From Diaporthe sp. PMI_573 (taxonomy: Eukaryota; Ascomycota; Sordariomycetes; Diaporthales; Diaporthaceae), in assembly GCA_021399435.1 (NCBI GenBank), contig JAJTUP010000031.1, forward strand, positions 124,001 to 188,000: a stretch of DNA of 64,000 bases. The letters are read 5' to 3'. Of the stretch, positions 47,596 through 58,689 are shown in pieces (the stretch's first letter is position 1; each line of letters starts with the position of its first letter). The position numbers were made by a program, and so were the translations under genes. The notes beneath the pieces were generated by a model. The model made no database searches and was not told the origin of the DNA. It saw only the letters and a list, made by a program, of their open reading frames with translations.

Positions 47596-47622
47596 AGCAG
47601 CAGCAGCAGCAGCAGCAGCAGC
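47596..47622 (+). repeat. (AGC)9 trinucleotide repeat in the presumed 5' leader
   Basis: Nine perfect AGC units between the TATA box and the start codon of the protease gene. It is outside the reading frame used, so it should not encode polyGln or polySer here. Length variation could affect expression. Confidence 0.85.
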
Positions 47623-47710
47623 ATCGACTCATCCTGCCCCTATTATCTAGCCTTTGCAACATCGACGCCTCTTTCCCCTACTAGTACGTGTTGTCCTCAG
47701 AACGCTAGAC

Positions 47711-48850
47711 ATGGAGCTCGTCAAGTTTCTCGCCTTCCTGGCAGCCGTCCTGCCCGTCGCCTACGGTGCCCCCACCCAGGCCGCGACCGACCTCCACCCG
47801 GAGATCCTCGCCGCCATGAAGCGCGACCTGGGCCTGGACGCCGAGCAGGCCACTGCTCGTGTCGCCAGGGATGTTCAGAACAGCGAGATCGTCGAGCAGC
47901 TCCGCGCCTCCGCAGGTGCCTCGTTCGCCGGCGCCTGGATCGAGGGCGAGACGCTCAACGTCGCCGTCACCGACGAGGCCCTGGCCGCCGAGGTGACCGC
48001 TGCTGGCGCCACCCCCGTTGTCGTGGCCAACAGCGCCTCCAAGCTTGAGGAGGCTAAGCTGGCACTCGACAACCTCGACATCGACCAGCCCAGCACCCTC
48101 GCCGCCACAGACTCGGCCGCCGCCTCAGGCATCGCGGCGTACTACGTCGACGTCGCCGCCAACAAGCTCATCCTGGAGGCGCTGTCCGGCAGCACCGCCC
48201 ACGCCGAGGCCCTGGCCGCCCAGGTCGGCCTCTCCGCATCCGAGTTCGAGGTGCAGACAGTCGAGTCGATGCCATCCACCATGGCCACGGTCCGCGGCGG
48301 CGACGCCTACTACATCAACCGCGCTGCCCGGTGCTCCATCGGATTCGCGGTCACAACTGGCTTCGTTTCGGCCGGCCACTGTGGTACCTCAGGCAGCTCT
48401 GCCACCACCAGCGCCGGTGCAGCCCTCGGAACCTTCTCCGGTTCCGTCTTCCCCGGCAGCGCCGACATGAGCTACATCCGCAGCGTCAGCGGAACCACCC
48501 TCCAGGGCATCGTCTACGCATACGGCGGTACCAACATTGCCGTCACTGGCAGCACCGCGTCCGCCACCGGCTCTAGCATCTGCCGCTCCGGCTCCACCAC
48601 CGGTGTCCACTGCGGCACAGTCCGCGCCCTGGGCGCGACCGTCAACTACGCCGAGGGACGTGTCACTGGCCTCACCCAGACGAACGTGTGCGCCGAGCCC
48701 GGCGACTCTGGCGGTTCCTTCTACACCGGCGGCCAGGCCCAGGGTGTCACCTCGGGAGGCTCCGGCGACTGCAGCTCCGGCGGCACCACCTACTTCCAGC
48801 CCGTCAATGAGATTCTGTCGACCTACGGTCTTACCCTCGTCAGGGGTTAA
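47711..48850 (+). CDS. Secreted serine protease, streptogrisin / alpha-lytic-type (S1E-like), bacterial-like
   Basis: Single exon, 379 aa; ATG at 47711 starts a signal peptide (MELVKFLAFLAAVLPVAYGA), so the upstream in-frame codons from 47654 are leader. An Ala-rich propeptide of about 175 residues resembles the alpha-lytic protease prodomain that helps folding. The mature chymotrypsin-fold domain has His223 (SAGHC), Asp252 (GSADMSYI) and Ser333 (EPGDSGGS) and three Cys pairs by position (208/224, 291/301, 327/354) as in streptogrisins. The coding sequence is very GC-rich with G/C-ending codons and has no intron. This family is chiefly actinobacterial; transfer into ascomycetes is known for such proteases. 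Likely degrades external protein. Confidence 0.92.
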   Translation: MELVKFLAFLAAVLPVAYGAPTQAATDLHPEILAAMKRDLGLDAEQATARVARDVQNSEIVEQLRASAGASFAGAWIEGETLNVAVTDEALAAEVTAAGATPVVVANSASKLEEAKLALDNLDIDQPSTLAATDSAAASGIAAYYVDVAANKLILEALSGSTAHAEALAAQVGLSASEFEVQTVESMPSTMATVRGGDAYYINRAARCSIGFAVTTGFVSAGHCGTSGSSATTSAGAALGTFSGSVFPGSADMSYIRSVSGTTLQGIVYAYGGTNIAVTGSTASATGSSICRSGSTTGVHCGTVRALGATVNYAEGRVTGLTQTNVCAEPGDSGGSFYTGGQAQGVTSGGSGDCSSGGTTYFQPVNEILSTYGLTLVRG

Positions 48851-49494
48851 TTGGCTAGTTTTCAAGGCTAAGGGCACCACCTGAGCTGTGGTGGATCTTT
48901 GAATTGTTTGGATTTGTAGGGATACAAACAGAATGTGATTGATAAGTAGGGTACATATTGAATAAGATAAGCTGGCATAGCTACTAAAGCTCTCTAGCCT
49001 TTTTTATACACCTGGTCACACTCTATACGGGTATCGCTTTTTAAGCTTCCAAGTGCCGGCAGAACATGCATTGCCCCCTCTTTTGTGTAACAGAAACAGG
49101 GTGCCTTCGAAGATTGACGGTGACACAACCCCTCTCTGCTTGTAGCACATGAGTCTGTGGAAACTGGTCATGAGTATTTTCCGTTCCATCCTTGGGTTCT
49201 ATCGGCTTTGTCTTACGAAGAAATTTGGGGGTGGGGGCGCAGCATTTGACAAGATTAAATTTGCGTAAAACTCGAACGGAAGTCTCCTTGCTATTTTGTC
49301 TTCATCCGAAAGCATCACCACCGTACACTCTGTCACCAACATCGAGGCTACAATTAGTGCATAGGAAGATAGATACATATGAACTACGAGAAGGAGAAGA
49401 TGTGACTGTGAGCATTTACCACGACTGTCCACAAGTGAAACTAAGGCATGCAGGGGGCTAATGCCATTCAGACTGGGCAAATAGATGCCCATGC
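48851..49494. other. 3' intergenic region between convergent protease and methyltransferase genes
   Basis: No gene supported. AT-rich with AATAAG/AATAAA-like motifs near 48960, which may serve 3'-end formation of the protease transcript. Confidence 0.45.
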
Positions 49495-50589
49495 TCACTC
49501 AGGGCTGTCAGGCTTCTTGGTGGTGAAGAGTTTCCTAAGATCAGAAATTGTCAGAGATTGCTTAAAGCTGATGCTGATGCCGATGCTCCATTTTCGAATT
49601 GAGAGTGAAAATGGCATGGAGAAATGCGTTTGTATACGTACATGATGATATAGAAGTGTTTCTTGTCGGTCTGTAACAGATCCTCCCGACCAGCCTGCAC
49701 CACATCATCCGCTTCCTTGTCTCCCATAAAGTTTTGGTGTGTCAGGATAACCTTGGCCGCCTGATCGACGAAACGTAATGTGTTCTTCAAGCTCAGCACG
49801 CCGATATTCCGTTCGTCTTCGTCCTGTGGCCAGCTGCCAAGCGGCCACCGGATGGTTGCCTCCTCGACTTCATCGAAACCAACATCCGTGAGACCTTGCA
49901 GGTGCTTGCTTGACACATCGTAGTCGAGACCGCCTTTATTTGAGGAAAAGATAACAGAATTAATTAGACGTAGAAATGGGGAAGCGCTTGGGGTGTCAAA
50001 TTCCGGAAGTGCTGAACGCATGGGGTATGTAACGTGGCCCAGTTCAATGCGTCCACCTGGGACAAGGTGACGGAAACATGCCGCTCGGAATGCAGGCCAG
50101 TCGTGAATTCCGGCATCCAACATACGGGCGTGGATGAAGTGGAACTTCTCGAACGGCCACTCGGAGTCATTCGCATTGTGTCTGATGAAGCTGATGTTCG
50201 AAGGTGTGTCGGATCGTTCAGGCGGCAGGGTCAGGTCAGTAGCAATGACTTTTGCATTTGGCCACCTTTTGGCCATGGCCGCTGCCCAAACACCGGTACC
50301 AGTTCCGATATCGAGAATTTTGATTTTATCAGGCGTGTCTGGGAGTATAGTATTGTGGAAGTTTCCATGGAGACTAAGACGCCATAGTTCATGCTGGATA
50401 TCTATATTGATTTCGTCAGTCTAGGCAGCAATGATTTGATACCTAGCTTGACAAACCGAGACGGTCCTGTTCATCCTGTAAGGAATTAGGAGCTAGATTT
50501 CAGGATGAACATAAAACATATAGATTTGTACACACCTTGCTCTTCACATCCGCCATGACATAGTCGGAGGAGCTGGCATTCCCCGCCAT
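49495..50589 (-). CDS. SAM-dependent class I methyltransferase (LaeA-like)
   Basis: Exons 50589-50536, 50475-50457 (19 nt), 50401-49642 and 49534-49495; introns 60, 55 and 107 nt, all phases agree; 290 aa. Motif I is ILDIGTGTGVWAAAMAKRWP (Asp55-Gly61), with VIATDLT at the end of strand 2, FHFIHARMLDAGIHDW for motif II/III and HLVPGGRIEL for the post-motif strand; these are hallmarks of the LaeA-like/TAM methyltransferases. The last exon adds MKLFTTKKPDSPE. LaeA itself regulates secondary metabolism, but most paralogues have unknown substrates, and no biosynthetic core enzyme is adjacent. Cytosolic or nuclear; no signal or membrane segment. Confidence 0.87.
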
Positions 50590-51803
50590 CTCAAGGGATT
50601 GTCAATAATTACGAAATATGCCACAAAAGTCAAGAAGAAAGCCTAGTTACAGCAGCTGAATAGCCAGAGATGGTGTTAATTCTTAATTTGTGACTGGAAT
50701 TGCCGTTGATGCGTGAACGCAACTTCGAGTACAGATGGTGTTCCTACATGGTGAGGGAAGTGGCGGTGCCGATGATAAATGTATGGAGTAAATTTCTAAA
50801 GCTTACGAAGCAACGACTTTAAAAACCAAAATATATTATAATCCTTGATATAGTTGGCGATGCGCCTGTACAGAATACCGGATTCTTACACATAATTCGC
50901 CCTCAATCGGCCCCTAGGTTCTTCTTGGTAGCTAGCTTGCAGCACTTCAAGTTTGGTTGACCAGCTCGACGATTCTCACACCAATCCAGCGATCCCCAGG
51001 AAATTCAGGATGCAGTAGCGGATCGAAAACAGATAGGAATACCGTTAGTGTAGAAAGGTACTATCCTATTGGTCAGCCCACCGGTGGCGGTCCCCTTCCG
51101 ATCGGGATTGCGTTAGTACGCCTTCTTCCAAGGAAAGAACTAGGTAGCATTTCCTTTTAATTCAAACCGGGTCTTTGGGTTACATTTTGATCTCCCGAGC
51201 TTATGACCTTTTCTGTCCAACCTCTAATTTTCTTTATCAACCGTTCCGGGAGAATCGTCCCACGAGCGTAAGTTCTTCACGTTGACAGTTTTTCCACCTC
51301 TGGTACGACATGGTGGAGGACGGTACTGCGCAGCCGGGCAACAAACAGCCTCTGGGCGTTACCGACGACCTCACACCCGTGGTTCGTAACCTTCACAACC
51401 TCTGGAATCAGCAGTTGCTTGATGACACGAAGAAGCCCGGATGGGGCCGCGAATTCGACGAGAATTCGGATATGCTCTTTAGTGAGGCGGGCCAGATTCT
51501 GGGACAACAGGGTGGTATTTCGGAATATATGTGTAAGTGTTCCATTGCCTACGGGAGCCTCAGCATGAGCCTGCCGTACACTGCTTATCATACCGTGGAC
51601 GCTATAATCATGGCGTTTGGAGCTATACCATCGGTCTGATCGGTTCGTTGGCCTTACCGGGAGCAGAGGCGGCAACATTGTAATACAGGTGGTTTCTGAA
51701 TTTTCTCTATCAAAGCGTAACGTACACTCATTATTCACTTAACAAAGTCTTCGCTTGCACCTGAATACCCCCACCCTATGCGCATTTCATTGGCCGCTCT
51801 TTC
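50590..51803. other. Intergenic region, possible short plus-strand gene fragment
   Basis: 50640-51250 is AT-rich and empty. From 51310 a plus-strand frame begins MVEDGTAQPGNKQPLGVTDD and stays protein-like for about 75 codons (LHNLWNQQLLDDTKKPGW, then ILGQQGGISEYM) before a GTAAGT donor at 51532-51537. A following piece (WSYTIGLIGSLALPGAEA near 51618) is also plausible but no acceptor gives a coherent join. It may be a truncated gene; function unknown. Confidence 0.3.
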
Positions 51804-52406
51804 TCATTTATGAGACGTGACACTCTTCGGCATACCATCCCACCTCTCGAAATTCCTCGCATCCAAGTCAAACAGATCAAGCAACCTCCCCACCATCTGA
51901 TCGAGAATATCATCAATAGACGACGGCCTCGTATAGAACGCCACCACCGGCGGCGCAATAATTGCGCCGGCCCTCGTAACCTCCATCATATTCCTCAAGT
52001 GAATCTCACTGAACGGCGTCTCCCGCACGGACAAGACCAGCCTCTTCCTCTCCTTCAAACACACATCCGCTGCTCTCGTCACCAAGTCATCGCATATTCC
52101 CGCGTTGATGGCTGCCAATGTCTTGACGGAACAAGGCGCGACGATCATGCCGTCTACGCGGTATGACCCGCTCGCGATGGGCGCGGCGAGGTCATGAGAA
52201 CTGTAGGCGTGGTCGGCGAGGGCCTTGATAGCGGCTGGGGTGTAGTCTGTTTCCCATTTTATCGTTTCAGCGGCCCACTTGCTGATGATGATGTGCGTTT
52301 CGACATTGAGGCGGCGTAGTGTCTGAAGCAGACGAATGCCAATTTGAGCACCTGTCGCGCCTGTGATGGCAACGATGATCTTTTTGCGGGGTGTAGTGTC
52401 TTTCAT
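51804..52406 (-). CDS. pad1: Flavin prenyltransferase, UbiX/Pad1 family (makes prenylated FMN)
   Basis: Single exon, 200 aa. Start ATG at 52406 (MKDTTPRKKIIVAITGATG); codons upstream are open but begin with non-ATG. The enzyme attaches dimethylallyl from DMAP(P) to FMN, giving prFMN, the cofactor of UbiD-type decarboxylases. Seen motifs: VAITGATGAQIGIRLL (FMN phosphate loop), RVDGMIVAPCSVKTLAAINAG, and VLSVRETPFSEIHLRNMMEV, which is almost invariant in UbiX/Pad1. C-terminal helix DQMVGRLLDLFDLD is also typical. It is divergent from an Fdc1-type decarboxylase 563 bases away, as expected for a cofactor-maker/enzyme pair acting on cinnamic, ferulic or sorbic acids. Whether it has a mitochondrial targeting extension is not evident. 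Confidence 0.93.
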   Translation of the reverse strand: MKDTTPRKKIIVAITGATGAQIGIRLLQTLRRLNVETHIIISKWAAETIKWETDYTPAAIKALADHAYSSHDLAAPIASGSYRVDGMIVAPCSVKTLAAINAGICDDLVTRAADVCLKERKRLVLSVRETPFSEIHLRNMMEVTRAGAIIAPPVVAFYTRPSSIDDILDQMVGRLLDLFDLDARNFERWDGMPKSVTSHK

Positions 52407-52969
52407 ATTGGTGTTGATGTGTGATATGAGCTTCGAGAAAGTGTGAGAGGTGATGATAGATTCCAATGATTCTGATCTTGTTGGTAGGTAAGAGATTTGG
52501 CGTGCTCAAGTGTCCACAGGTGGCGTTACTCGGGGTATGAGAACGTGTCTGCAAGTTATCGTACGAGACCTGGAAGACTGTGCCGTACTTTCATATTTAA
52601 GAAGCATGAAAATTGGTCTCTCATATGGCAAAAAGGGGGAATCTCTATGAACTCAGCAGGTCCGAACTCTCCGGCTTCTTTTCGTTCACTCATTGAGCCT
52701 CACCAAGTATATGACTCGCTCGTGGGCCCGGAGATTTCGGAGGACGAGGCACCTCGGCGAATTCGGAGGGCTTGCTCTGTACTGCTCTTGCTGGCATCCG
52801 ATACGATCGTACGATCAGAGGAGACAAGAGAATAGATATTTATCGGGCGTCTCAGACGTTGGGCTCTTCGAGAGACAAATCAAGTTAACACTCTGCAGCC
52901 TTTCATCCTCTACCAAGATCAACTCTATTCCATAGACCTTTGAAGACTCGGAGAATAACATCATACGAA
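52407..52969. promoter_or_regulatory. Shared divergent promoter of the Pad1 and Fdc1 genes
   Basis: 563 bases between two start codons. It contains CCTCGGCG and CCGGAGATTTCGGAGG near 52728-52745, i.e. CGG/CCG triplets that could be Zn2Cys6 half-sites, and ATATTTATCGGG near 52836. Coordinated control of the pair by the regulator gene downstream is an inference. Confidence 0.45.
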
Positions 52970-54610
52970 ATGGCATCTACAAACCCCCAAGACCTTCCTC
53001 ACATGAATTTCCGCTCTTTCGTTGAATCACTCAAGAAAGACGGCGACCTCGTCGAAATCAACGAAGAATGTGACCCCGACCTCGAAGTCGGCGCCATCAT
53101 CCGCAAAGTCGTTGAGAACGACGAGCGCGCCCCTCTCTTCAACAAGCTGAAGGGTCAAGATGCAGATGGTTTCTGGCGCATCCTCGGCGCGCCAAACTCG
53201 CTGCGCGCCGACCCTCGTCAACGCTTCGGGCGCTTGGCGAGGCACCTGGGCCTCCCGCCCACGTCGAGCATGAAAGAGATCCTCGACAAGATGGTCGCTG
53301 CCAAGACTGCTGCTCCCATCCCGCCCGTCGTCGTTGAGTCCGGGTCGTGTAAGGAGTTCCGCCTAACGCCCGACCAGTTCGACCTCACGAAGCTGCCTGC
53401 CCCGATGCTGCACAAGTCAGACGGCGGCAAGTACATACAGACCTATGGCATGCATATCGTCCAGTCTCCCGACGGCAAGTGGACTAACTGGTCCATTGCC
53501 CGGGCCATGGTGCATGATAAGAACCACCTCGCCGGGCTCATCATTGAGCCACAGCATATCTGGCAGATCCACCAGATGTGGAAGAAGGAGGGCAAGGATA
53601 TGCCGTGGGCGTTGGTGTTTGGCGTCCCGCCGGCGGCCATCATGGCATCGAGCATGCCGCTACCGGGCGGGTTGTCTGAGGCGGAGTACATCGGATCTTT
53701 GGTCGGGGCGCCGTTGGAGGTTGTCAAGTGTGACACCAACGGGCTGTATGTTCCTGCCAACTCGGAAATCGTTTTCGAGGGTGTCTGCTCGGCTACTGAG
53801 ACGGCGCCCGAAGGTCCCTTTGGAGAGATGCACGGGTACGTCTTGGCGATCTGTGTCCCTCCTTGGCCGCGAGACACTGACGTCCTTGTATAGTTATGTC
53901 TTCCCCGGTGATGCGCACCAGCAGCCAAAGTACAGAGTCGACCTTATCACGCACCGCAAGGATGCAATTATGCCCGTCTGCAACTGCGGCCGGTTGACTG
54001 ACGAGACGGTAAGCTGAGCATTCTGCGCCCCTGACTCTGACTACAACAGAGTAGCTGACTCCAGGGACAGCACACTATGATTGGTCCCCTGGCTGCTGCT
54101 GAGATCGGATTTCTCCTCAAGTCAAAGGGTCTCCCCATCAAGGAAGCCTTCTCCCCCTTCGAGTCGCAGGTGACATGGGTCGCTCTTCAAGTCGACACGA
54201 AAAAGCTTCGCGCCGTTAAGACCAACCCCGAGGAGTTCTGCCGGGCAATCGGCGACATCGTCTTCAACGACAAGGTGGGCTACACAATCCACCGCCTCGT
54301 CCTTATCGGAGAAGATATCGACGTGTACAATTTCAAGGACGTTATGTGGGCTTTCTGCACGCGCTGCCGGCCTGGCTTGGACGAGTATCATTTTGAGGAT
54401 GTCCGTGGGTTCCCTCTGATCCCGTACATGGGCCACGGTAACGGAAACAAGGGTATGGGCGGCAAGGTCGTCTCAGATGCCTTGATGCCGACGGAATACA
54501 CCACTGGTCGGGATTGGGAGGCCGCGGATTTCAAAGAGTCGTTCCCTGCCGAAGTCCAAGAGAAGGTGCTTCAAAGGTGGGAGTCCTTTGGTTTCACTTC
54601 AAAAGAGTGA
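52970..54610 (+). CDS. fdc1: Phenylacrylic/ferulic acid decarboxylase, UbiD/Fdc1 family
   Basis: Exons 52970-53835, 53894-54008, 54065-54610; introns 58 and 56 nt; 508 aa, close to the 500 or so of yeast and Aspergillus Fdc1. Start [19 protein letters not shown]; the few upstream codons begin with TTG. It removes CO2 from alpha,beta-unsaturated acids (cinnamic, ferulic, sorbic) using prFMN. Motifs: NWSIARAM (Arg178 of the active-site Glu-Arg-Glu network), [13 protein letters not shown], and [16 protein letters not shown], which holds the catalytic Glu residues and spans intron 1; C-terminal [13 protein letters not shown]. The Pad1 partner is divergent and a Zn2Cys6 regulator follows in convergent orientation, 78 bases from its stop. 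Confidence 0.95.
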
Positions 54611-54688
54611 GTAAAGCTTTTCGTAATAGAATATAGATATAGAAGGATGGTATAGAAGTGATGAGGTAACGAACAAGTGACGTCGAAT

Positions 54689-56924
54689 TCACAACATATT
54701 TGGAAAAAATGAGTTCGTTCCGCCAAGATTCTGATCCGACATTATGTAGTCAAATGCGCTCATGGGGGACATGTCAAGGTCGGCTGGGAAGTCCCAATCG
54801 AAGCTCCCCATATTCCAAAAGCTAAGTCGTCAGCTTTCGGAAGACTTTCAACAGGGCTAATATCAAGACTTACTTGTCCTGCTCTGTGGGACCTGGCGCG
54901 TCTCCAGTGGCAACATCAGGTCTCTCGCTAGGAAATGGTGATTGACCCGTATTAGTGGTAGCGACTCTTGATTCTTGTATACTTATGTCACGGTCCGCCA
55001 GCGCTCGGAGTGTCTTGAGAGCTTGAAGTGCCTTCTGGAGAGGTCCCGACAGCTGGCCAGCGACGAGCTGGTCAGCAGCAGAGCCTGATTCGCTTTCCCC
55101 ATCGGAAAGGCTCGCGATGACCTCATCTTGGAGAACCCTCGTTTCTGGCAATTGCCTTGTTTCTCGCATGAGACTCAGAAGCAAAATCGACGTCAGCCCA
55201 TTATGAATAAAGGCCCAAGAGCGTCTCGCATGTCCCGCAATCGCTCTAAGGCGCACGTAAGCCCGTACGCTACGCCTAAGAGACTCTTGAAATTGTCCTA
55301 GGACAAGCAGCCTGTCGTCCTCAGTCAAAGCTGGTGACCCTCTGCTGGACATATACGGCCTGAAGAGCGTGGAAATAACAAAGTGTCGGTGAAGCTCAAA
55401 GGCGTAGTGCTCTTGAATATGAGAGATAGATTTGCTTTTTTCCAGGTCGACCAGATGTGGTGCTACAGAAGACTCGATGGATTTGATGTCGTTCAATATT
55501 GAAATTGGTTGGATTGGTGAACTCGATCGTGACGCAAGATAAGGCAGCGTAACGTGGCAGAGCCAGCCCATGGCTTGAAGATATGACAGGCAGTTGACGT
55601 CTTGGTCTGCCAGGGATGCCAAATCGTTTGTGAAATCAAACTCGTAAGATGCTGGGGGACGACCGGAAGCGAGCGCTAGCAAGCAATCTGCCCAGACTAT
55701 CGCAAGCCTGTTGATTGGTTAGCACATATTCGTTGGAGAAACAAGATGGAAATACCTCAGGTGTTTTGCTTCTCTGTCAGACATTGAAGGCGGCGGTTGG
55801 TTGTTGGTCCTTTTGTGAAGACCGAGGCATTGCGCCAGTCTGATTGTCGAGCCGCCCAGAACCCAAGCTGCCTGGGGCTTCATGTCGTTTTGGAGCACGT
55901 TACCCAGTAAAAGCAGAGTTTGGACGGCTTCTTTCGATGGCTGGGCAACGTAGTCTATTGATCGAAGCAGATAGAATGCTTGCTTTGCTATAATAAAATC
56001 AGCATCAATCTGACATAGGCCACAATGGACGGCTCGGTGCGTACTGTGTCGTTGAGCGACGATAGTCCGCTGTTGCAGGTCCATGTCAGAGAATTGAGCA
56101 CCAGCGGCCAGGATTGCATGAAGCAGGGCTAGCCAACGAGAGTCTTCAAGTGCCTCGGGACAATCCCTGGATTGTGCGTCTCTTGTCGTATTGATCAAGC
56201 GGCATATCTTTTCCTCGATAGCATCCAGATTGTACATGATGACATGAAAAGGTTGCACTCTCCGACGGAAATGTTCGAATAATATGACTATCTCCTGGTC
56301 ACTAGGCAGAGACTGATACGACAACATCAAAGCATTATTGTCGTTGCTCACACCGAGGAGTGGTAGAATTCCTGTTTCGAAAGCGGACTGCCGCGCTGGA
56401 TCATCTCTCGATCGTATTGAACGCCGTCGGACCATATTGACTACGGAGGCATCGGCCAGGAATAGACCGTCGTTGGTATCGCGAGTGGTAGGCTCATTCC
56501 TCATCGAAGACACTGCGTCCGCATTTGCGGGGACGTGCAGTGATGGGGTAGGGAGGTGGCTCTCCCCTGCCTGGGTCGTATTCTGGCCGAGAATGGCCGC
56601 ATTGTCTCGTCGACTTTCGTGGGACATGTCTGGGGTTCGACTGATCGCACGCGCTCTCGCCGCGGATCGCGCAGTCGAGCGCTGTGTGCCCTGCGATCGA
56701 GGTGTGGAACCTCCGTAATCGCACAAGTCCGGGTGTCCACGCTTCTCACATGTCGAACACGGCAGCTGCTTATCGCATTTTACCTTTCGTTCTCGACACG
56801 GCAAACACGACCTGGGGTTTCCGCGTACACCGCTGCGGGTCTGGTGGCGTGATCTGAGCAAGTCTTTGAGGGTTGCGCTGTCGCGGCTCGGAGTGTTCGG
56901 AGATTGGCGCAGTGTCGAATCCAT
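54689..56924 (-). CDS. Zn(II)2Cys6 transcription factor next to the decarboxylase pair (SdrA-like by position)
   Basis: Exons 56924-55756, 55707-54874, 54821-54689; introns 49 nt (GTATTT...CTAAC...ACAG) and 52 nt (GTAAGT...TTAG); 711 aa. Zinc cluster: C40-x2-C43-x6-C50-x5-C56-x2-C59-x8-C68 (RKVKCDKQ core). The fungal regulatory domain starts near PLPSDQEIVILFEHFRRRVQPF and includes the ILAAGAQFSD and LLLGNVLQNDMKPQAAWVLGG segments. The third exon adds an acidic/aromatic tail (FDWDFPADLDMS), likely an activation segment, which would be lost if the frame were ended at the TAA right after exon 2. Start at 56924 (MDSTLRQSP) is preferred to an upstream ATG at 57023 that adds a non-conserved leader. 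In Aspergillus the padA/ohbA decarboxylase cluster includes the Zn2Cys6 regulator SdrA; orthology here is inferred from position only. Confidence 0.88.
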
Positions 56925-57685
56925 GGACACAACTTTCGGCCTACGGCGTGGATGGAAAGCGTAAAAAAAAAATAGAAGTAAAGTTTCTGAGATTGACGTC
57001 TGGTATTTCGAGCTCATCGGCATGTCCGTACATCAGACCTTGAAGAGAGGGACCTTGAAAAGATCGCCAACGTGTCGGTTTTGCCACGTGACTATCGCGA
57101 CGAGGTCCCGACTCTTTTCTGGCTTCGGACTTAGGGGAAAACCAAATTGTCATCCGCTCGGAGCTGCCGGGCCATGTACAAACTACGCATATGAGTACTC
57201 ATTCCTAGGGCATTACTGTTTTCAATTTCTCTTTTCTTGAACCTGGATCTTTAAGATGGTAGCAAGTTGTTCTGCTGGAACAATGGATTCTAGGAGCTGA
57301 AACTTTGTCCTCATCGGATGTGTTCTTTGAATCCTGGGGTTCGGGTTAAGAGTGCTGTTCACCGCTGGCTTGATGTAAATCAAGTCTAGATTATTTGAAT
57401 TCTTTCCTATATGACAAAACACGTTGTAGTATTAGTCTCTTTTATCCATCAGTTCCATGATGCGTATTCAAAAAATTCAATGTGTTAGATCCGAACGTTG
57501 TTCATGCCTACTAAGGATGACCATTTTGCTGTTTTGCTGAAAACATGTTGTTCGAGGGCGAAATTAATTCTATGATAATTCTATGGTCTACGTGAGATTT
57601 CTCCTTACATACCCGCATATATCAGACGGCACGTGATTTGTTTAGCATACACACTCAGCCGGGAATGTCGGCAAAGGAATCGCAT
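56925..57685. other. Intergenic region, AT-rich, no gene
   Basis: Contains the promoter of the regulator at 56924 and the 3' flank of the split regulator gene. No protein-like frame. A short A-run (ten A) lies near 56963-56972. Confidence 0.5.
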
Positions 57686-58681
57686 CTACCAAGTGACCAC
57701 CTCCTCCACCACACTGACGGGTACAGCGGTGTCTTGTCCTGGCTTGACATACTGCAGCCGGACTCCTGTTCCATCCAATTGCAATACCGTGCGGGAACGC
57801 GGTGACGTTGACAGCGCGGCAACAGGGGCGCACGGTGTCAATTGCCCCCCTACGCTCTCTTCGATTTCAAGTATCCTTTCGGCGGCCTTTGCAACGACCA
57901 GGCTGTTCCAAAGACCCTCTTGGCGCGGCGTGGAGCGAAGAAGATCGATCGCCTTCCGACGAAGTGCAATGTCCTGGCACTGACTTGCGACAGTATACAG
58001 CGGAATGACGTATCCGATGTCCAGGCAGAATGAAGTTCGTTGTTCCGCAGACTCTGTACCGCCCGAGGCAAAAGGTATGATTTTCTCGCAAAGCGAAACC
58101 ATCTCCATCATCTGTGGCAATAGTGCGTTGTCGTGTGGTTGGCACGCTGGGGGCAGATACTCGATGCAGAAAGATACGTAGCTATTCAGCACGTGTAGCT
58201 GCAGCGCAGCTGCGGAAACTTTGTCTCTTGACGTGAGAAACGGCTCTTTCATGTTCATTAATATGCGCATGGCAGTCAAAAACTTTGTCATCAGTGTCGT
58301 GAAGTAGTCCACCTGACCTTGAGGCAGTCCGGTGGAAGGTTGTGCGTCACACGACGGCCGGGGCTGCCCGCTGCTAGTGAATGTGTAAAGGCAGTATTCG
58401 AAGATATTTCTGGCTTCCTCGATTGATGAAAACTCAAAGTGGGCATCACTGTTCACAATTGCAGTGAAGTAGCTGTCGTAGGTGGAAGATTTATAATCCC
58501 GCAATATCTGCCCGAAATACATTAGCCAGGTTGGACAGCGCAGTGATTAAGCCACCTTACCTTGGCAGCTTTCTCGTCGAGAACTGCGAATATTGCTGTC
58601 AGACTCTCCAATGGGACGTAACCATCCATCTTGCGCTTCCATGCAGGTGCCTGATTCTGGAGTGCATCGTTTTGTTGGTCA

Positions 58682-58689
58682 TGTACGAT
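58682..58689. repeat. Left target site duplication (8 bp)
   Basis: TGTACGAT, identical to the copy directly after the right end at 59861-59868. Perfect identity supports a recent insertion. Confidence 0.95.

Noticed and set aside
48389..48880. 163-codon minus-strand open frame
   Set aside because: It is the antisense shadow of the GC-rich protease gene; composition is explained by the codon bias of the real gene.
51277..51738. 153-codon minus-strand open frame
   Set aside because: The plus strand is more protein-like over its first 75 codons and has a GTAAGT donor; the minus frame lacks motifs.
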